Of a stretch of DNA of 64,000 bases, positions 45,022-57,060 are shown in pieces. The notes beneath the pieces are model-generated. The model had not been told where the DNA came from and did not search any database. It saw nothing but the letters and a program-made list of their open reading frames with translations. The position numbers were made by a program, and so were the translations under genes. The stretch is from Rhizophagus irregularis (Eukaryota > Glomeromycota > Glomeromycetes > Glomerales > Glomeraceae): NCBI RefSeq assembly GCF_026210795.1, contig NC_089443.1:310001-374000 (forward strand), given 5' to 3'. Position 1 is the stretch's first letter. Every line of letters starts with the position of its first letter.

Positions 45022-47999
45022 TTATCATTAAATAAAAAGTTATTAGCATTTATAAATATTTAAGAATATAAAAAATTCTTTCAATAAATAATATTAATAT
45101 CTTATTATTTATTAATTCTAAAGGTATAAAACTACTACCATTTAAGATATCTCAAAAAATAATCCAACAAGCTATATTTATCTTTCTGTAATTACTTGAT
45201 GCCAAGTTAACTTTTAGCATTTTAGTGTATTTAACCAAATAATAGACATTTTTTTTATTGTATTTTGATATTCAATACAAAATTTATATTGATATAATAT
45301 TACCAATTACTATAATTCATTTTTAATTGTTATAAAATAATACATTACATATTTATGGAAGTTAACATATATATATCACATTAAGAATTTATAAGGAAGA
45401 TATATAAATAAACTTATAAATTATATTATATCAATTATTATAATTTATTATTTTAATTACTATAAAGATTTTTTAATATAATTCAACAATTAATTATTCA
45501 ATTCATTACATATACTATTATATAAGTTATAGTATAGATATACTATTTGTTTTGAATTTAGAATTTAAAAATTAGTTTATTGAAAAAAATATTGATTTTT
45601 TAATTTTTTATTTTTTTTACTATTAGATGCCAATTATTTAAAAATTGTCAGAAAATTAGATCTTTTAATGATTAGTCATTAGTATATTAAATATATGTAG
45701 TAATTACATAAATATATCTAATATTTAATTCAATTAAATAGTAAATTAAAATATATATAGAAGTTACATAAACATATTAGTATTTAATGTAATTTAGTAT
45801 TTAAAATTATTTATTAAATAAAATATTAATTTTTTCATTTTATCTCCCTCTTTTATTAGATGCAAATTATTCTAAAATTGTTAAAAAATTAGATTCTTTA
45901 ATTATTAGTACATTACATATGCATAGAAGTTATATAAACATACCTATTTAATGTAATTTAGCAATTAAAAAATTATTTATCAATAGGCCATTGATTTTTT
46001 TTTGGATTTTATTTTTTTTCTAATTAGATACTATAATTTATTTTAAAAATTATTAGAAAATTAAATGATTTGATTTTTTTTAATTATTTGTATATTGAAT
46101 ATTTATGGAAGTTAGATAAACATACCTATTAAATGTAATTTAGTATTTAAAAATTATCTTATTAATATAAAACTTAATTTTTGTTCTGTTTTTATTTATT
46201 TATTTATTATTAGATACAAATTATTTTAAATATTGTTAGAAATTGGATCAACAAAATTATTAAAATTAGATTTGCGAATATTGCAGTAATTGTTACAGAA
46301 ATGTTATTAGTACATTTTTTCGCAAATCCCAAATTTTTTTTTTTAATAAATAATTTTGTTGATCCAATTTCTAACTTCAATCATCATAATTTCAGTCACT
46401 AGTGATCACCCTGATGATAGAAAAATTCTTCTAACAATATTTAAAATAAATTGTGTTTAATAACAAATAAATAAATAAAGTTTTATATTGATAAGATAAT
46501 TTATAAATACTAATTACATTAAATAGGTATGTTTATTTAACTTCTAATAGACATGTAATATATTAATAATTAAAAGAGCCAAGTCATTTAATTTTTTAAC
46601 AATTTTTAAAATAATTTGAATTAAATAAAAAAATAAATAAAATCAAAATAAAATCAATGTTAATTGTTAAATTACATTAAATAGGTTTATATAACTTTTA
46701 TGCATATATAATGTATTAATAATTAAATATTTTGACAATTTTTAGATCTAATAAAAAGAGTAAATAAAAAACAAAAAAAAATCAATATTTTATTTAATAG
46801 ATAATTTTTAAAAAATAATTAAAAGATCTAATATTCTGGCAATTTTTAAGTAATTTGTATTTAATATTAATAAATAAAAACAAATTATTTTTAAATGTTA
46901 AATTGCATTAAACAAATATGTTTATATAACTTTCATAGATATACTGACTTATATAATAATATAAATAAACTTTATAGCAATTAAAATAATAAATTATAAT
47001 AATTGGTAAAGTTTGTTATACATTTTCTTTACTATAAATTTATAATGTAATATAAATATGTTATATTAAAGTAAACTTAATAATAAAATTATTGTAATTG
47101 GTAAATTATCATATCAATTATAAATTTTTACAAAATTTTCATATAATGTTTATAAAACATGATATCACATATATACTTTCATATGTCAAATAAATAATAA
47201 AAACAATATAAATATCTTTTTATATGTCTAATTTTTATTGATTATCTAGATACAATAAAAATAATTTATTTTTGGTTAAATATACCAAATTGCTAAAAGT
47301 TAAATTGCATTAACTTGCTATTAAGTAATTGTAAAAAGATAGTATACAGCTTATTGGATTGTATTGAGATGTATTAAATGGTGGATTTATACCTTTAGGA
47401 TTAATAATAAATAATAAGATATTAACATTTTTTTGAAAGAATTTTTTTGTATTCTTAAATAATTCTAAATGCATTCAATAACTTCCCATCTATTAATGAT
47501 AGAAACCACTATTTAACAATTTAACTTATCTTGATGAGACAAAGCTAACAAGCTATAATTTATTTTTCTATGATCACTGGATTATGATAAGTTACCTTAT
47601 AAACTAAATTTGGATTATTTTTTTGCATAAATTTGAGCTAATTTTAAACTGAGTCCATTTGGTATAAATTTAACACAAAAACTTTCTATAAGGATTAAAA
47701 TATCTATATTCATAATGCCGGCCAAATTTACAAAAACTGTTCATTTTTATAATTCTAGTTAAATTTGCAAACCAGACATTTATGTTCATTTTATAATTCT
47801 GGCCAAATAATTCTGACAAATTTTGCTGTGCAAAATTATTTTAAACCTGGCCAAATTAATCTTGAAAAAAAAATTGCCTTTTTTATAGTTATAAGATGAT
47901 ATAAAATATTTATTAATGAAGTTGGTAAATGAATATGCAGTCAAAAATTATAAAATTGTCTTATTTATAATTAAAATACTGGATGGATGGGTGCAAAAA
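45022..47999. repeat. AT-rich inner arms and centre of the palindrome
   Basis: No gene is present. Phrases such as CCTATTTAATGTAATTTAG, TTATTAGATACAAATTATTT and GAAAATTAGATCTTTTAAT recur several times within each arm, so the arms also contain an internal degenerate tandem repeat with a period of about 170-190 bp. Confidence 0.6.
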
Positions 48000-49330
48000 A
48001 TCAAAAATCATGGACATAAATAATGTTTGTGCTTGACAAAGGTTATCTACCATAAGACAAAGGATAAGCATAATAAATATTACAGACATAAATGTCTGTG
48101 CTTTACAAAGATTATTATAAGTATAACAAAAATCACGGACATAAATATCTGTGCTTGATAAAGGTTATCATAAGACAAAAGATAAGTATAATAAATATTA
48201 CGAACATAAATGTCTGTGTTTGACAAAGATTATCATAAGTATAACAAAAATCATGGACTGGTCTTGACAAAGGTTATCACAAATATCACAGACATAAATG
48301 TCTGTGCTTGACAAAGGTTATTACAAATATCACAGACATAAATATCTGTGCTTGACAAAGGTTATCACAAATATCATGGACATAAATGTCTGTGCTTGAC
48401 AAAGGTTATCATAAATATCATGGACATAAATGTCTGTGCTTGACAAAGGTTATCATAAATATCACAGACATATATAAATGTCTATGCTTGACAAAGGTTA
48501 TTATAAATATCACGGACATAAATGTCCATACCTGACAAGTAGTATCATCATGAGCAATTGACAACAAATATCATGATCGTATATGACAAGGAGCATCATT
48601 AACAAATATTACAGACATAAATGTCTATATCTGACAAGGAGTATCATCATAAGCAATTGACAACAAATATCATGGTCGTATATAACAAGGAGCATCATCA
48701 ACAAAAATCACGGACATAAATGTCCGTACCTGACAAGTAGTATCATCATGAGCAATTGACAACAAATATCATGGTCGTATATGACAAGGAGCATCATTAA
48801 CAAATATCACGGACATAAATGTCCGTACCTGACAAGGAGTATCATTATAAGCAATTGACAACAAATATCATGGTCATATCTGACAAGGAGCATCATCAAC
48901 AAAAATCACGGACATAAATGTCCATACCTGACAAGTAGTATCATCATGAGCAATTGACAACAAATATCATGGTCGTATATGACAAGAAGCATCATCAACA
49001 AATATCATGGACATAAATATCCGTACCTGACAAGGGTATCATCATGAGTAATTGACAACAAATATCACGACCATATCTGACAAGAAGCATCATTAACAAA
49101 TATCACGGACATAAATGTCTGTACCTGACAAGGAGCATCATTATGAGCAATTGACAACAAATATCACGGTCGTATCTGACAAGGAGCATCATTAACAAAT
49201 ATCACAGACATAAATGTCCATACCTGACAAGGAGTATCATCATGAGCAATTGACAACAAATATCACAGCCATATCTGACAAGGAGCATCATCAACAAATA
49301 TCACAGACATAAATGTCCGTATATGACTAT
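48000..49330. repeat. Minisatellite, right arm (inverted counterpart)
   Basis: It is the complement of the left-arm minisatellite: GGACATAAATGTCCGTACC, TGACAAGTAGTATCATCATG, AGCAATTGACAACAAATATC, ATGGTCGTATATGACAAGGA. The copy number and sequence of individual units differ from the left arm. Confidence 0.85.
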
Positions 49331-49519
49331 AAGTGAGTATAATAATATATTGTTGGATTAAATTAATTAGCATGATTTGTTTCTATGACACAGCATGACA
49401 AGTCAAAATATATCATAGACATAGGTTAAAACCATGGGTGGACCACGAAGGATATAACCTAGACACTTGAAACATGAAATGTAAGGTTAGAACCTTTGTC
49501 GATCGGTTGAATGGGGTGT

Positions 49520-51036
49520 AAAAAAAAAAATTTTAATGAGGTTATGAAATCACGTGATTTATATTTAAGTGTTACAACAAATTCACCGTTAATTACAAGG
49601 TGATAGCAGAAAATAAAAGTAATGGACTAATGGTCTATGAGTTTAAAATGAGGGGTTCGAAAATATATTGGAAATAATTTGCGATTTCGTATATAATCAA
49701 TACGATTTTTACTATTGCCTCACTCGGTGCTCTGTACAGATAAAATCCCGACACTTAAAAAAAATTCTCAATCAAATTTTTCTCAAAATAAAAATTCGGT
49801 AAACCCAAAAGAAAACGTTAAAGACTCAAAAAGAAACTTATCTATCTCCCTCTTCAATTTTGAGGGACATTTATAATATAAACAATAAACAATATAGATT
49901 AAGCGTCAATTTGACATGTCATTTAGTTGTCAAATCTACGGTTGTATAAGTCCTGCGTCAATAGATTTAATTATCGGCTAATAGATTACCCTTAGTATAA
50001 TAACAAATTGTGAAACATGAATTTCTATTTTTTTTTCTCTTTCCTCATTTAAACCCAGACTTTTTTAATTTTTCCCTTCCTTCTGGTTCTTTTTAAGACT
50101 TTTTTTTTAATAATTTTTCTTTTCACAGTTTTTAAACCAGATTTTTTAATTATTTTTTTTTTCTTTTTCCTTTTTTTTTTTTTGCTTTTTGTTCTTTTTT
50201 CCCCTTTATGGTTTGTATCATCAAAATAAATACGCAAGTTTTATTTAAATATATCCAGCACTGCTATATTTATACTATTTAAGTTGTCTGATTTTATTCA
50301 GTTAGAATAAATTAATAAATAAAATAAAATGTCTTAGCCAAATATCTATTTTTTTATCAAAACTGAAAAATAAATCTCTTTTTATTTTTTATTATTATCA
50401 TTATACATTTTGTTAAATATCACTAAAAATAAAAAAGACTTTTTTTAGTTACTATTTTTTTTTTATTGTTTATTTTTTATTGTAATTTTTTTTAATTGTC
50501 TCCATCCTCTAACATGTAGTAAAATTTTAATTATATAAAATAAAATATTTAAACCCATTTTATTGAGCAATATATTAGTATAAATTAATCATGTTGCAAT
50601 GTAACAGGCTACAGCTAGTTCTAACTAAATTAATTACAATAAAAAAATCTATCTAATTAAATAAAACAATATAATATATTATAATAAAACAAAATAAATT
50701 AATGAGGATCGAGCCACTTAAGGAAAAAAGTCAATTATTTATTATTCACATCTGTATTAAGTATATATCATATGTAATACTGATTGTCTTTTGAATTTTG
50801 ATAATAATAACTTTCTTTTTAAATCTAATTTTAACAATTAATATATATATAATATTTGTTTTAGACTTATCAGAATAATTACCATTAATAAACTATAGTT
50901 GCGTAACTGATCAACTGATGAGTCAGAACAATCTCATTTTCTCATATATACTCCCATAACCTCAAAATATTTGTGCTTACACTTTTTCTCTTTTTAACCG
51001 GCTATTATTTTAACCATATCTAACGTCTTTTTAACC
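49520..51036. other. Gene-free stretch upstream of the NYN gene
   Basis: AT-rich, with T-rich runs at 50030-50200 whose minus-strand frame encodes only lysine-rich low complexity. The last 100 bp before 51037 is the presumed promoter (TTCTCATATATACTCCCATA). Confidence 0.5.
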
Positions 51037-52470
51037 ATGTCTAAACTCTATGAAGCAATCAATTTACTTGATTCAGCAGAGGAAAGAACTGCACTACGAA
51101 TCTTCTTCACTAATACAGAAAAAAGAACTGAAGCAGAAAGCATCCTTCTTACATGTAAAGATAATAAAGAGGTAGTTGCTTATTTTAAAGGTTTCTTAAA
51201 GTCTGGTATGTTCCCTCTTAACTGTGTCATATTCTCCATTAATACCAAATACTTACTTACTTAATCTTGTACTTTTTTTCCTGCTTCTTATCATCAAACC
51301 CGTCCAAAAAAACACATTCTCATTATAGTAGAGCAACAGATTGAAAAGTTAGAGCAAGAAAACAATTATTTAAAAGAAAAATTGGCCCAAAGTGGTAATA
51401 AATATTCAACGCATCTTGGCTTGGTTTTTGATAACCAATTTTGTTCTGCCATATGCCCATACTTATTAATAATATCAAATGTTGCAGAACTTCCAGGAAC
51501 TGCTGAATCTGTATACATTTTCATTGACAACTCAAAGTTATACATTCAAGGAAAGAAAAAGGTTGCTGAATGTGAATCTTTATATGAAAATATGGTTCAA
51601 ATTGATTACGGTAAACTAGTTGAAATGGGTCAAAATGAACGACATATGGGTGCTAATCCTATTATTATTGGATCATGTCCCCCTCCTGAAGATACATTGT
51701 GGAATTCTCTTAGAAGGCTTGGATATAATGTGACTGTATATGACCAAAATTTTCTAAATGAAGAAAAGGAAGTCAACTCAGAAATGGTTAGAAATATTCT
51801 CAGAACAGTTTATAGAAATATCCCTGGTACAGTGATATTATTCACCGGGGATGGTGACTATGGTCCAGCAATAAGAGAAGCTCTTGATAATAATTGGACC
51901 ATTGAAATATATATGGTTTTGGTCGACTGGTAAAGTATTAATAATGTTTTGTAACTGAGTTATTAAGTTTTGTACTAATCTACCTTTAAAATTCTCAACA
52001 TGCCTTACAGAAATGTATGTCAAACATCTACAATACAAACCAGCCATTAAATCACAAAACACAATCATGAATCTTGATGATTATCATAAGAAATTCATGT
52101 TTGCCTGTAAACATCCTGATATTGCAAGAGTAAAGCATCTTGAAATTTTTACAGATATAGTTAAAGATAGTGATATAATGGAATACTACATAGAATTAGA
52201 TTTGTTCAGATGGTGGCACAAGCAAAATGAGAATTCTTTGAAACTATATGTTAATAATTATACTCAATGGGAGAATTTGAAGAACTTAATATTGCACAAA
52301 TATCCTAGCACCAGGGAAATAAAAAGAGGTAGGTATTGTTCATTTCATCAGGCAATAAGCATACAATTATAGCACACTTTTTGAATATTAATTATTTCCT
52401 AGATGTATTTTGGCTTGAAAAAGATACTTTCTTCAAAATGTATTCATCATTCCTTAACTGTAAGGGATAA
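51037..52470 (+). pseudogene. NYN-domain (PIN-like nuclease) protein, one apparent frameshift
   Basis: This is a NYN-domain protein, a family of metal-dependent PIN-like ribonuclease folds in RNA processing or decay. Exons: 51037-51205, 51329-51929, 52011-52328 and 52403-52470, with GT-AG introns. The N-terminus (MSKLYEAINLLDSAEERTAL) is helical, followed by a coiled-coil-like IEKLEQENNYLKEKLA. The NYN core has VYIFIDNSKLYIQG (acidic Asp about residue 123), VQIDYGKLVE, IIIGSCPPPEDTLWNSLRRL, GYNVTVYDQNF, and TVILFTGDGDYGPAIREALD with the second acidic cluster. Exon 2 is one nucleotide out of phase with the next junction: after WTIEIY four bases (about 51913-51916) precede FWSTG in the shifted frame, while the straight frame stops at MVLVDW. 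The tail (YVKHLQYKPAIKSQNTIMNL..., DVFWLEKDTF) is in frame after the shift. This is either a recent pseudogene or a sequencing error. An in-frame 63-nt stretch at 51422-51484 may be a retained intron. Confidence 0.75.
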
Positions 52471-52889
52471 TTCTGCCTAAATAGCTGACCTGCCAAGGTT
52501 TATAAAATCTATCTGATAGGAATGTTAACCTAAGGCAAAGAAATAAAAAAAGCTGTTTCCTCCAAAAAAAAATTATTTTTGAGAATTGTTAGTGTGCCAC
52601 ATTACTGCGTGTCCATAATTTCATTTTTGAATAGTTATGCATAAATGAAAAAGTATTAGTTTATCAGCATTGGATTTTGCCTTTTTTTAATTTTATATCT
52701 GCGAAATTGATATGCAATATTATGTAAATTAATCTACATGCATGTGAATAAAAGTTCCTTTGATCTGTGAAAGATAACCTATCTTAATAGCTTGCCCTGT
52801 AATACAAATTTATGTAATGCAAATTTTTATATGTCATGCGAAGCGCCTCTTGCTGGTGGCCCAGCTGGGTCATGAGAATCTAATTTTTT
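52471..52889. other. 3' flank of the NYN gene
   Basis: No further gene was recognised. A duplication shared with 3050-3690 begins near 52890. Confidence 0.5.
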
Positions 52890-53470
52890 TTTTGCCTGGC
52901 CTTATATGGCCATTTATTAATGCATACTTATTGTTGTAATAAAGATCATTTTTAATGTGAAAACATTGACATTAAAAATGTTTATAAACCAAAAAACGCA
53001 CAGAATGTTTGAATGTTTATCAAAGTTATATTGACGGGGCAGTATAATTATCTGTAGATTAATCTGTCTGACTCACTCTGACAGATAAAAATGCGGGATC
53101 ATAACCTTAGATCAATAGATGATAATGTAACAGAATGTTATTGAATATTGAATCCATGGGTCTATTGTATCTTAACTTTATTTGCAATCCTATAGATTTT
53201 TTTTAGTAAAGTATGATAATCGCACAATCTATTTATTTATGTACTCTTTTTTAATGGAATAATGAAAATCTAATAAGAGAAGTAAATAAATTAACTTAAA
53301 CTGAAAGCTTATTTAATCACAATTGAAGTGAGTTGGTACTTTTCACTTGTTTTCTCAATAATATACATTTGCCATTTTTTTACTTTCATCGCTTTCTTCT
53401 GGGATAGTAGTAGTTGATATATTATCATTATTTTCAGGGTCAATACAATTAAGTTCTGAAGGATATTAAA
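52890..53470. repeat. Segmental duplication, copy 2
   Basis: This is the counterpart of 3050-3690 in the same orientation, including the complement of the kinase C-terminal tail (ELNCIDPENN, then EESDES-like acid residues). Relative to copy 1 it has several small indels (for example an extra GACTCACTCT near 53070). Confidence 0.8.
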
Positions 53471-55720
53471 TCAAAAATAGATTGTAAAAATAAAACAGAA
53501 AATAAATTATACTTTATTCTTAACAGTATTTATGATTTGTTTTTTAGTGAGTATTGTCATTATATTTGATAACTTTACGAAATTAGTTTTTTAAACCTTC
53601 GTAGCAAGAAAATTATCTATTACTAAAAGCTTATAATTTACATCTAATAAAAAAAAAAGTTTAAATCTATTAAATATAATTATCTATTATGAACAAAATT
53701 ATATTTACTAATTAATTTAAATTAATGGTATTACCTCTATAAAATTTTATGTCAGGTTCATATTCATTATCGAAGTCCCCCAGAAAATCGCATATTCTAG
53801 TTATTTGTATAATATTCATGTAAATTACCATATTCAGCCCACTCAGATACCAAATACCATTTATTTTTTTCACACATAAGTCTATATATTCTTGTAATAT
53901 TTTTCCAATCATGAAGTTCTTTAAGAATTGTAACTTGATTTTGTACATTAGCACTTTCTTCCTCAAAAGTAATTTTAAAAGCAAATTCTTCACCTTTGTT
54001 TTTAATATTAATCCATTTAGTCACGCGTCCATCTTCATGTGGTTTCTCATCCCTATAAAAAAATTGGGATACGTTTTTTATAAAGTTTTTATACGATTTT
54101 TTTCCTTAGAAATAACGTATCATAATAGGATACGGAAAAATGCACAATTCTGTATCACTAAAAACATGGTTTGGATACGGAATTTGCATGGAATTCATAT
54201 GGAATTTACATGATTTGATCACTGATTTTATCACGAAATTTATACGATTTGGTCACTGAATTTACTATTTGTATTACAGTTTACTATAATATATTTATAT
54301 AAATCTAATTTTACTTTATTAAATTAAATAAAAAATAAAAAATAAACAAAATACAAATACATTATGAAAATTCCCTCCTTATTAAAACCACCTATTGCAA
54401 CCAAAATTACCTATAAGTTCAGGTTCATTTGGAGTCAAACAACCTAAAAAAAACAAAAAAAGAAACATAAGAACGTCTAACTTAATTGGAAACAAAAACT
54501 CTTTCATATAGTATCTGCAATCGTCCAAGTCACCAAAGGTCAGCATTTCTACAAAAAAAGAAAGAGAACTCCAGAATGTCTGACCTATATAAATGAAAAG
54601 AATTATGAAGCATCTGATAAAAAAGAAACCAAAACAACAAAATAAATCCAAAACTGACCTACAAAAAAGAAGACTCTAAAGCAACAAAACTGAAACAATC
54701 TACAAAAATAAAAGAATCTGAACCCAACTTACAAAAAAAAAAAAAAGAAAATTTGAACTGACCTAAAAAAAGAAAAAAAATCCTGAACAATCCTACAAAA
54801 AGGAAAGGACTCCCAAACTGATCAACAAAAAAACTGAATTTTCTCACAAAAAAAAATCTGCTGGCCTATGAAATAAAAAAAGGGATATATATAAATAAAA
54901 AAGAAAGGGGAATAAAGAATAAATCAAAAAAAATATTTTTTTAAAAAGAGGGTAACGAAGTTAGGAAAGTTAAAAAAAATTTTTTTTTAAAGGGAGGACG
55001 TCAAAGTTAGAAAAATAAAAAATTTTTTATAAAGAGGAAATAGAAATAGAAAGAAGAAAATTTTTTTTAAAAAAAAGAAAAGTGGGAATAGTGGGAATAA
55101 AAGAATAAAATCAAAAAAAATTTTTTTTTTAAAGGAGAGTGATGAAAAAAAAAATTTTTAAAGTGAGGTACGAAAAAAAAAATTTTTTTTAAAAGGGGGG
55201 TGATGAAAAAAGAAGAAAAATTTAGAAAAAATAACAAAAATAAGACAAGAGAAAAGAGAAGAAAGGGAAAGACAGAAAGGAAGATCGGAAAATCAAACTC
55301 ATCAAAGTAAAGGTTTATATAAAAAACAAAAAACGTATCATAACAAAACAATAAACAATCATGTGATCTCGTGTTATGATACGAGATTTTTGTAAAATTA
55401 TTTTCTAAAAATATTAAGTTTAAAAATTCCGTATACATTTTGTATGATTTATTTTTTCTGGATACATTAGTTTTTTTAAAAAATGTTCAAAAATGAATTG
55501 TTTATTAAATATATGGAATTTGTATATGGAAACTATAGAAACGTACATAAAATGTATACAAAATGTATCCTTTCCGTATACATATTTCTTATAGGGCATC
55601 AGTTTTTTCATAATCGAAGATTCTTAATTGGCGTATTATGAAAATTTTATCAATCTTTGATTGAATCATTTTATTTAATTTGTCATTAACGGTTTTATCT
55701 AGGGAATTGAGTCAACCAAT
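53330..55720 (-). pseudogene. Kinase gene split by a transposable element
   Basis: The 5' portion at about 55720-55597 reads DKLNKMIQSKIDKIFIIRQL then RIFDYEKTD. The element at 54051-55596 follows. The frame resumes at 54050 as EKPHEDGRVTKWINIKNKGE, then EFAFKITFEEESANVQNQVT (ATP-binding lysine region), ILKELHDWKNITRIYRLMCE and WYLVSEWAEYGNLHEYY (hinge). Removing the element plus one copy of the CAT duplication restores GAT-GAG across the junction in frame. After YYTNN (about 53797) the frame stops. A shifted piece (ICDFLGDFDNEYEPDIKFYR) and the duplicated acidic tail (53330-53465) are all that remain. The catalytic loop, DFG and APE are gone. It is dead both by insertion and by internal deletion. 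Confidence 0.8.
54051..55596 (-). mobile_element. CCCTRTAA-family element, 1,546 bp, in the kinase pseudogene
   Basis: The ends are CCCTATAAAAAAATTGGGAT and CATATTTCTTATAGGG. CAT flanks both sides (3-bp duplication). It is an inverted copy of 29426-30655, sharing GGATACGTTTTTTATAAAG, the purine/pyrimidine-rich middle (54740-55300, purine-rich on +) and GTATACATTTTGTATG words. It has no intact transposase; open frames inside are low-complexity Phe/Lys runs. Confidence 0.85.
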
Positions 55721-55925
55721 TCAAAATTGATTATGGTCGATCAAGTCTAAAGCTCTAATCGGGTCAGTCTAATCTGACAACCCGGACCGAAAATTTGGAT
55801 TGGTCCAGTCTGGGTTGATGCTTCAACCCAGACCAAAATATTTGGTCCAGTCTGGTCCAGTTTCAGATTATAAATCTAACCCGGACTGAAAAAATGGGTT
55901 GGGACTGGACCGGACTGATAAATAT
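55721..55925. repeat. GGTCCAGTC word cluster
   Basis: GGTCCAGTCTGG, GGACTGGACC, AACCCGGAC and AACCCAGACC occur many times on both strands. It is another short-word cluster; no gene. Confidence 0.6.
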
Positions 55926-56328
55926 TTTCGCGATGGTTTATATTAAAACCATTGTATTTAATTATTAAATAAAAAAATGTTGCATAACATTTTTTTAACA
56001 AATTATTATAAAAAAAACGTTTGCACAATGTTTTTTCTAAGTATATTTATTAAAAAAAACGTTTGCGCAATGTTTTTCTAATTAATTTAAAGAAAAAACG
56101 TTTGCGCAATGTTTTTCTAATTAATTTAAAGAAAAAATGTTGCGCAAGTTTTTTCTAAGTATATTTATTAAAAAAAACGTTTGCGCAATGTTTTTCTAAT
56201 TAGTTTAAAGAAAAAATGTTGCAAAACATTTTTTCTTATTATATTTAATTAGAAAAAACGTTTGCGCAATGTTTTTCTAATTAGTTTAACGAAAAAATGT
56301 TGCAAAATGTTTTTTCTTATCATATTTA
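55926..56328. repeat. Tandem repeat of AAAAACGTTTGCGCAATGTT
   Basis: Units of about 50-60 bp consist of AAAAAACGTTTGCGCAATG then TTTTTCTAATTAATTTAAAG, with variants AAAAAATGTTGCAAAACATT. About seven units are present. Each is a partial palindrome like the GCGAAACG hairpins at 37270 and 38390. Confidence 0.7.
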
Positions 56329-56329
56329 C

Positions 56330-56763
56330 ACTAGTCGAAATAAGGCAAATCGGAAATAAGGCAAATCGTCCTTATTTCGGCTAAATTTCGGCTAATAATT
56401 GACGATCGTCTGTATATCAGGTGACATTCGGCATAGCAGGACCCCGGATATCTCCAAAACAGGTCATAAGTCACACTTTCGGCAGATTGGCCCATTTTTC
56501 AGGGGCTCAAAAAATCGTTTTTTGTAAATATCTCGGCATCCAGTGGTCCAATTTTGATGAACTTTTTTTTAAATTGTAGAGCTAAATGAGGGCTACAAAA
56601 TAAAAAAATGTTCATTAAAATTGAATTACTGGATGCTGAGATATTTACAAAAAACGATTTTTTGAGTTTCAGCAAAAAGGGGTGTTTTTGGCCAAAAGTC
56701 CATTATGACCTTTATATTAGATATCCGGGGTCCTGGCATAGCCGATTTCTGATTTCACTAGTC
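56330..56763. mobile_element. Palindromic MITE (CACTAGTCGAAA ends, about 434 bp)
   Basis: The left end CACTAGTCGAAATAAGG pairs imperfectly with the right end ...GATTTCACTAGTCG (ACTAGT is self-complementary). Inner mirror blocks are clear: GCAGGACCCCGGATATCT against AGATATCCGGGGTCCTGGC, and GTAAATATCTCGGCATCCAG against its near complement CTGGATGCTGAGATATTTAC. The open frame 56608-56790 reads the repeat only. Confidence 0.8.
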
Positions 56764-56877
56764 GAAAAAGGCCAGCCTATATTCAATTAAACATTTGACC
56801 ATGATCTACGATTAGACATTGGTCGAATAGTCTAATTAAATGTCACGCGTTACGCGTATCAAAGTTTAAAAAAGGAT

Positions 56878-57060
56878 CTTTTTTAAACTTTCCCCTTTCA
56901 TCCCTTCCTTTCACTTTACTTCGTCCCTACTTTCCCCTGTCCTTTCGTCCTTCCCCTCCCTTCCCCTATTGTCCTTTCCTTTCCCTTTCGTCCTTCCCTT
57001 GCTTTCCCTTTCGCTCTCCCCCTTTTCTCACACCTTTCTTCCGCCTCTTTTTCTTGGAAG
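56878..57060. repeat. Polypyrimidine tract
   Basis: About 180 bases of nearly uninterrupted C/T (CTTTCCCCTTTCATCCCTTC and similar) end in a palindrome, TATGTAAGTTTCGAAACTTACATA-like, at 57064-57090. No gene. Confidence 0.7.

Larger units (their letters stand above)
42979..49519. mobile_element. 6.5-kb imperfect palindrome (giant foldback element)
   Basis: The left end ACACCACATTCAACCGATC faces the complement of GATCGGTTGAATGGGGTGT at the right. The flanking 300 bp (with CTAGGTTATATCCTTCGTGG at left and its complement at right), the minisatellites (43180-44290 and 48000-49330) and the AT-rich inner parts all mirror each other. The mirror continues to a centre near 46250-46340, where ATTGGATCAACAAAATTATT faces its complement across about 65 bp. 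The arms of roughly 3.2 kb differ by many small indels and substitutions. No transposase frame is present. Such an element would need factors in trans, or could have arisen by an inverted duplication event. Confidence 0.85.

Noticed and set aside
50049-50237. Lysine-rich 62-codon minus-strand frame
   Set aside because: It is a translation of T-runs with no other coding sign.
54382-55438. Phe-rich minus-strand frames (for example MDLFCCFGFFFIRCF)
   Set aside because: They lie within the purine/pyrimidine-rich interior of a transposable element; low complexity.
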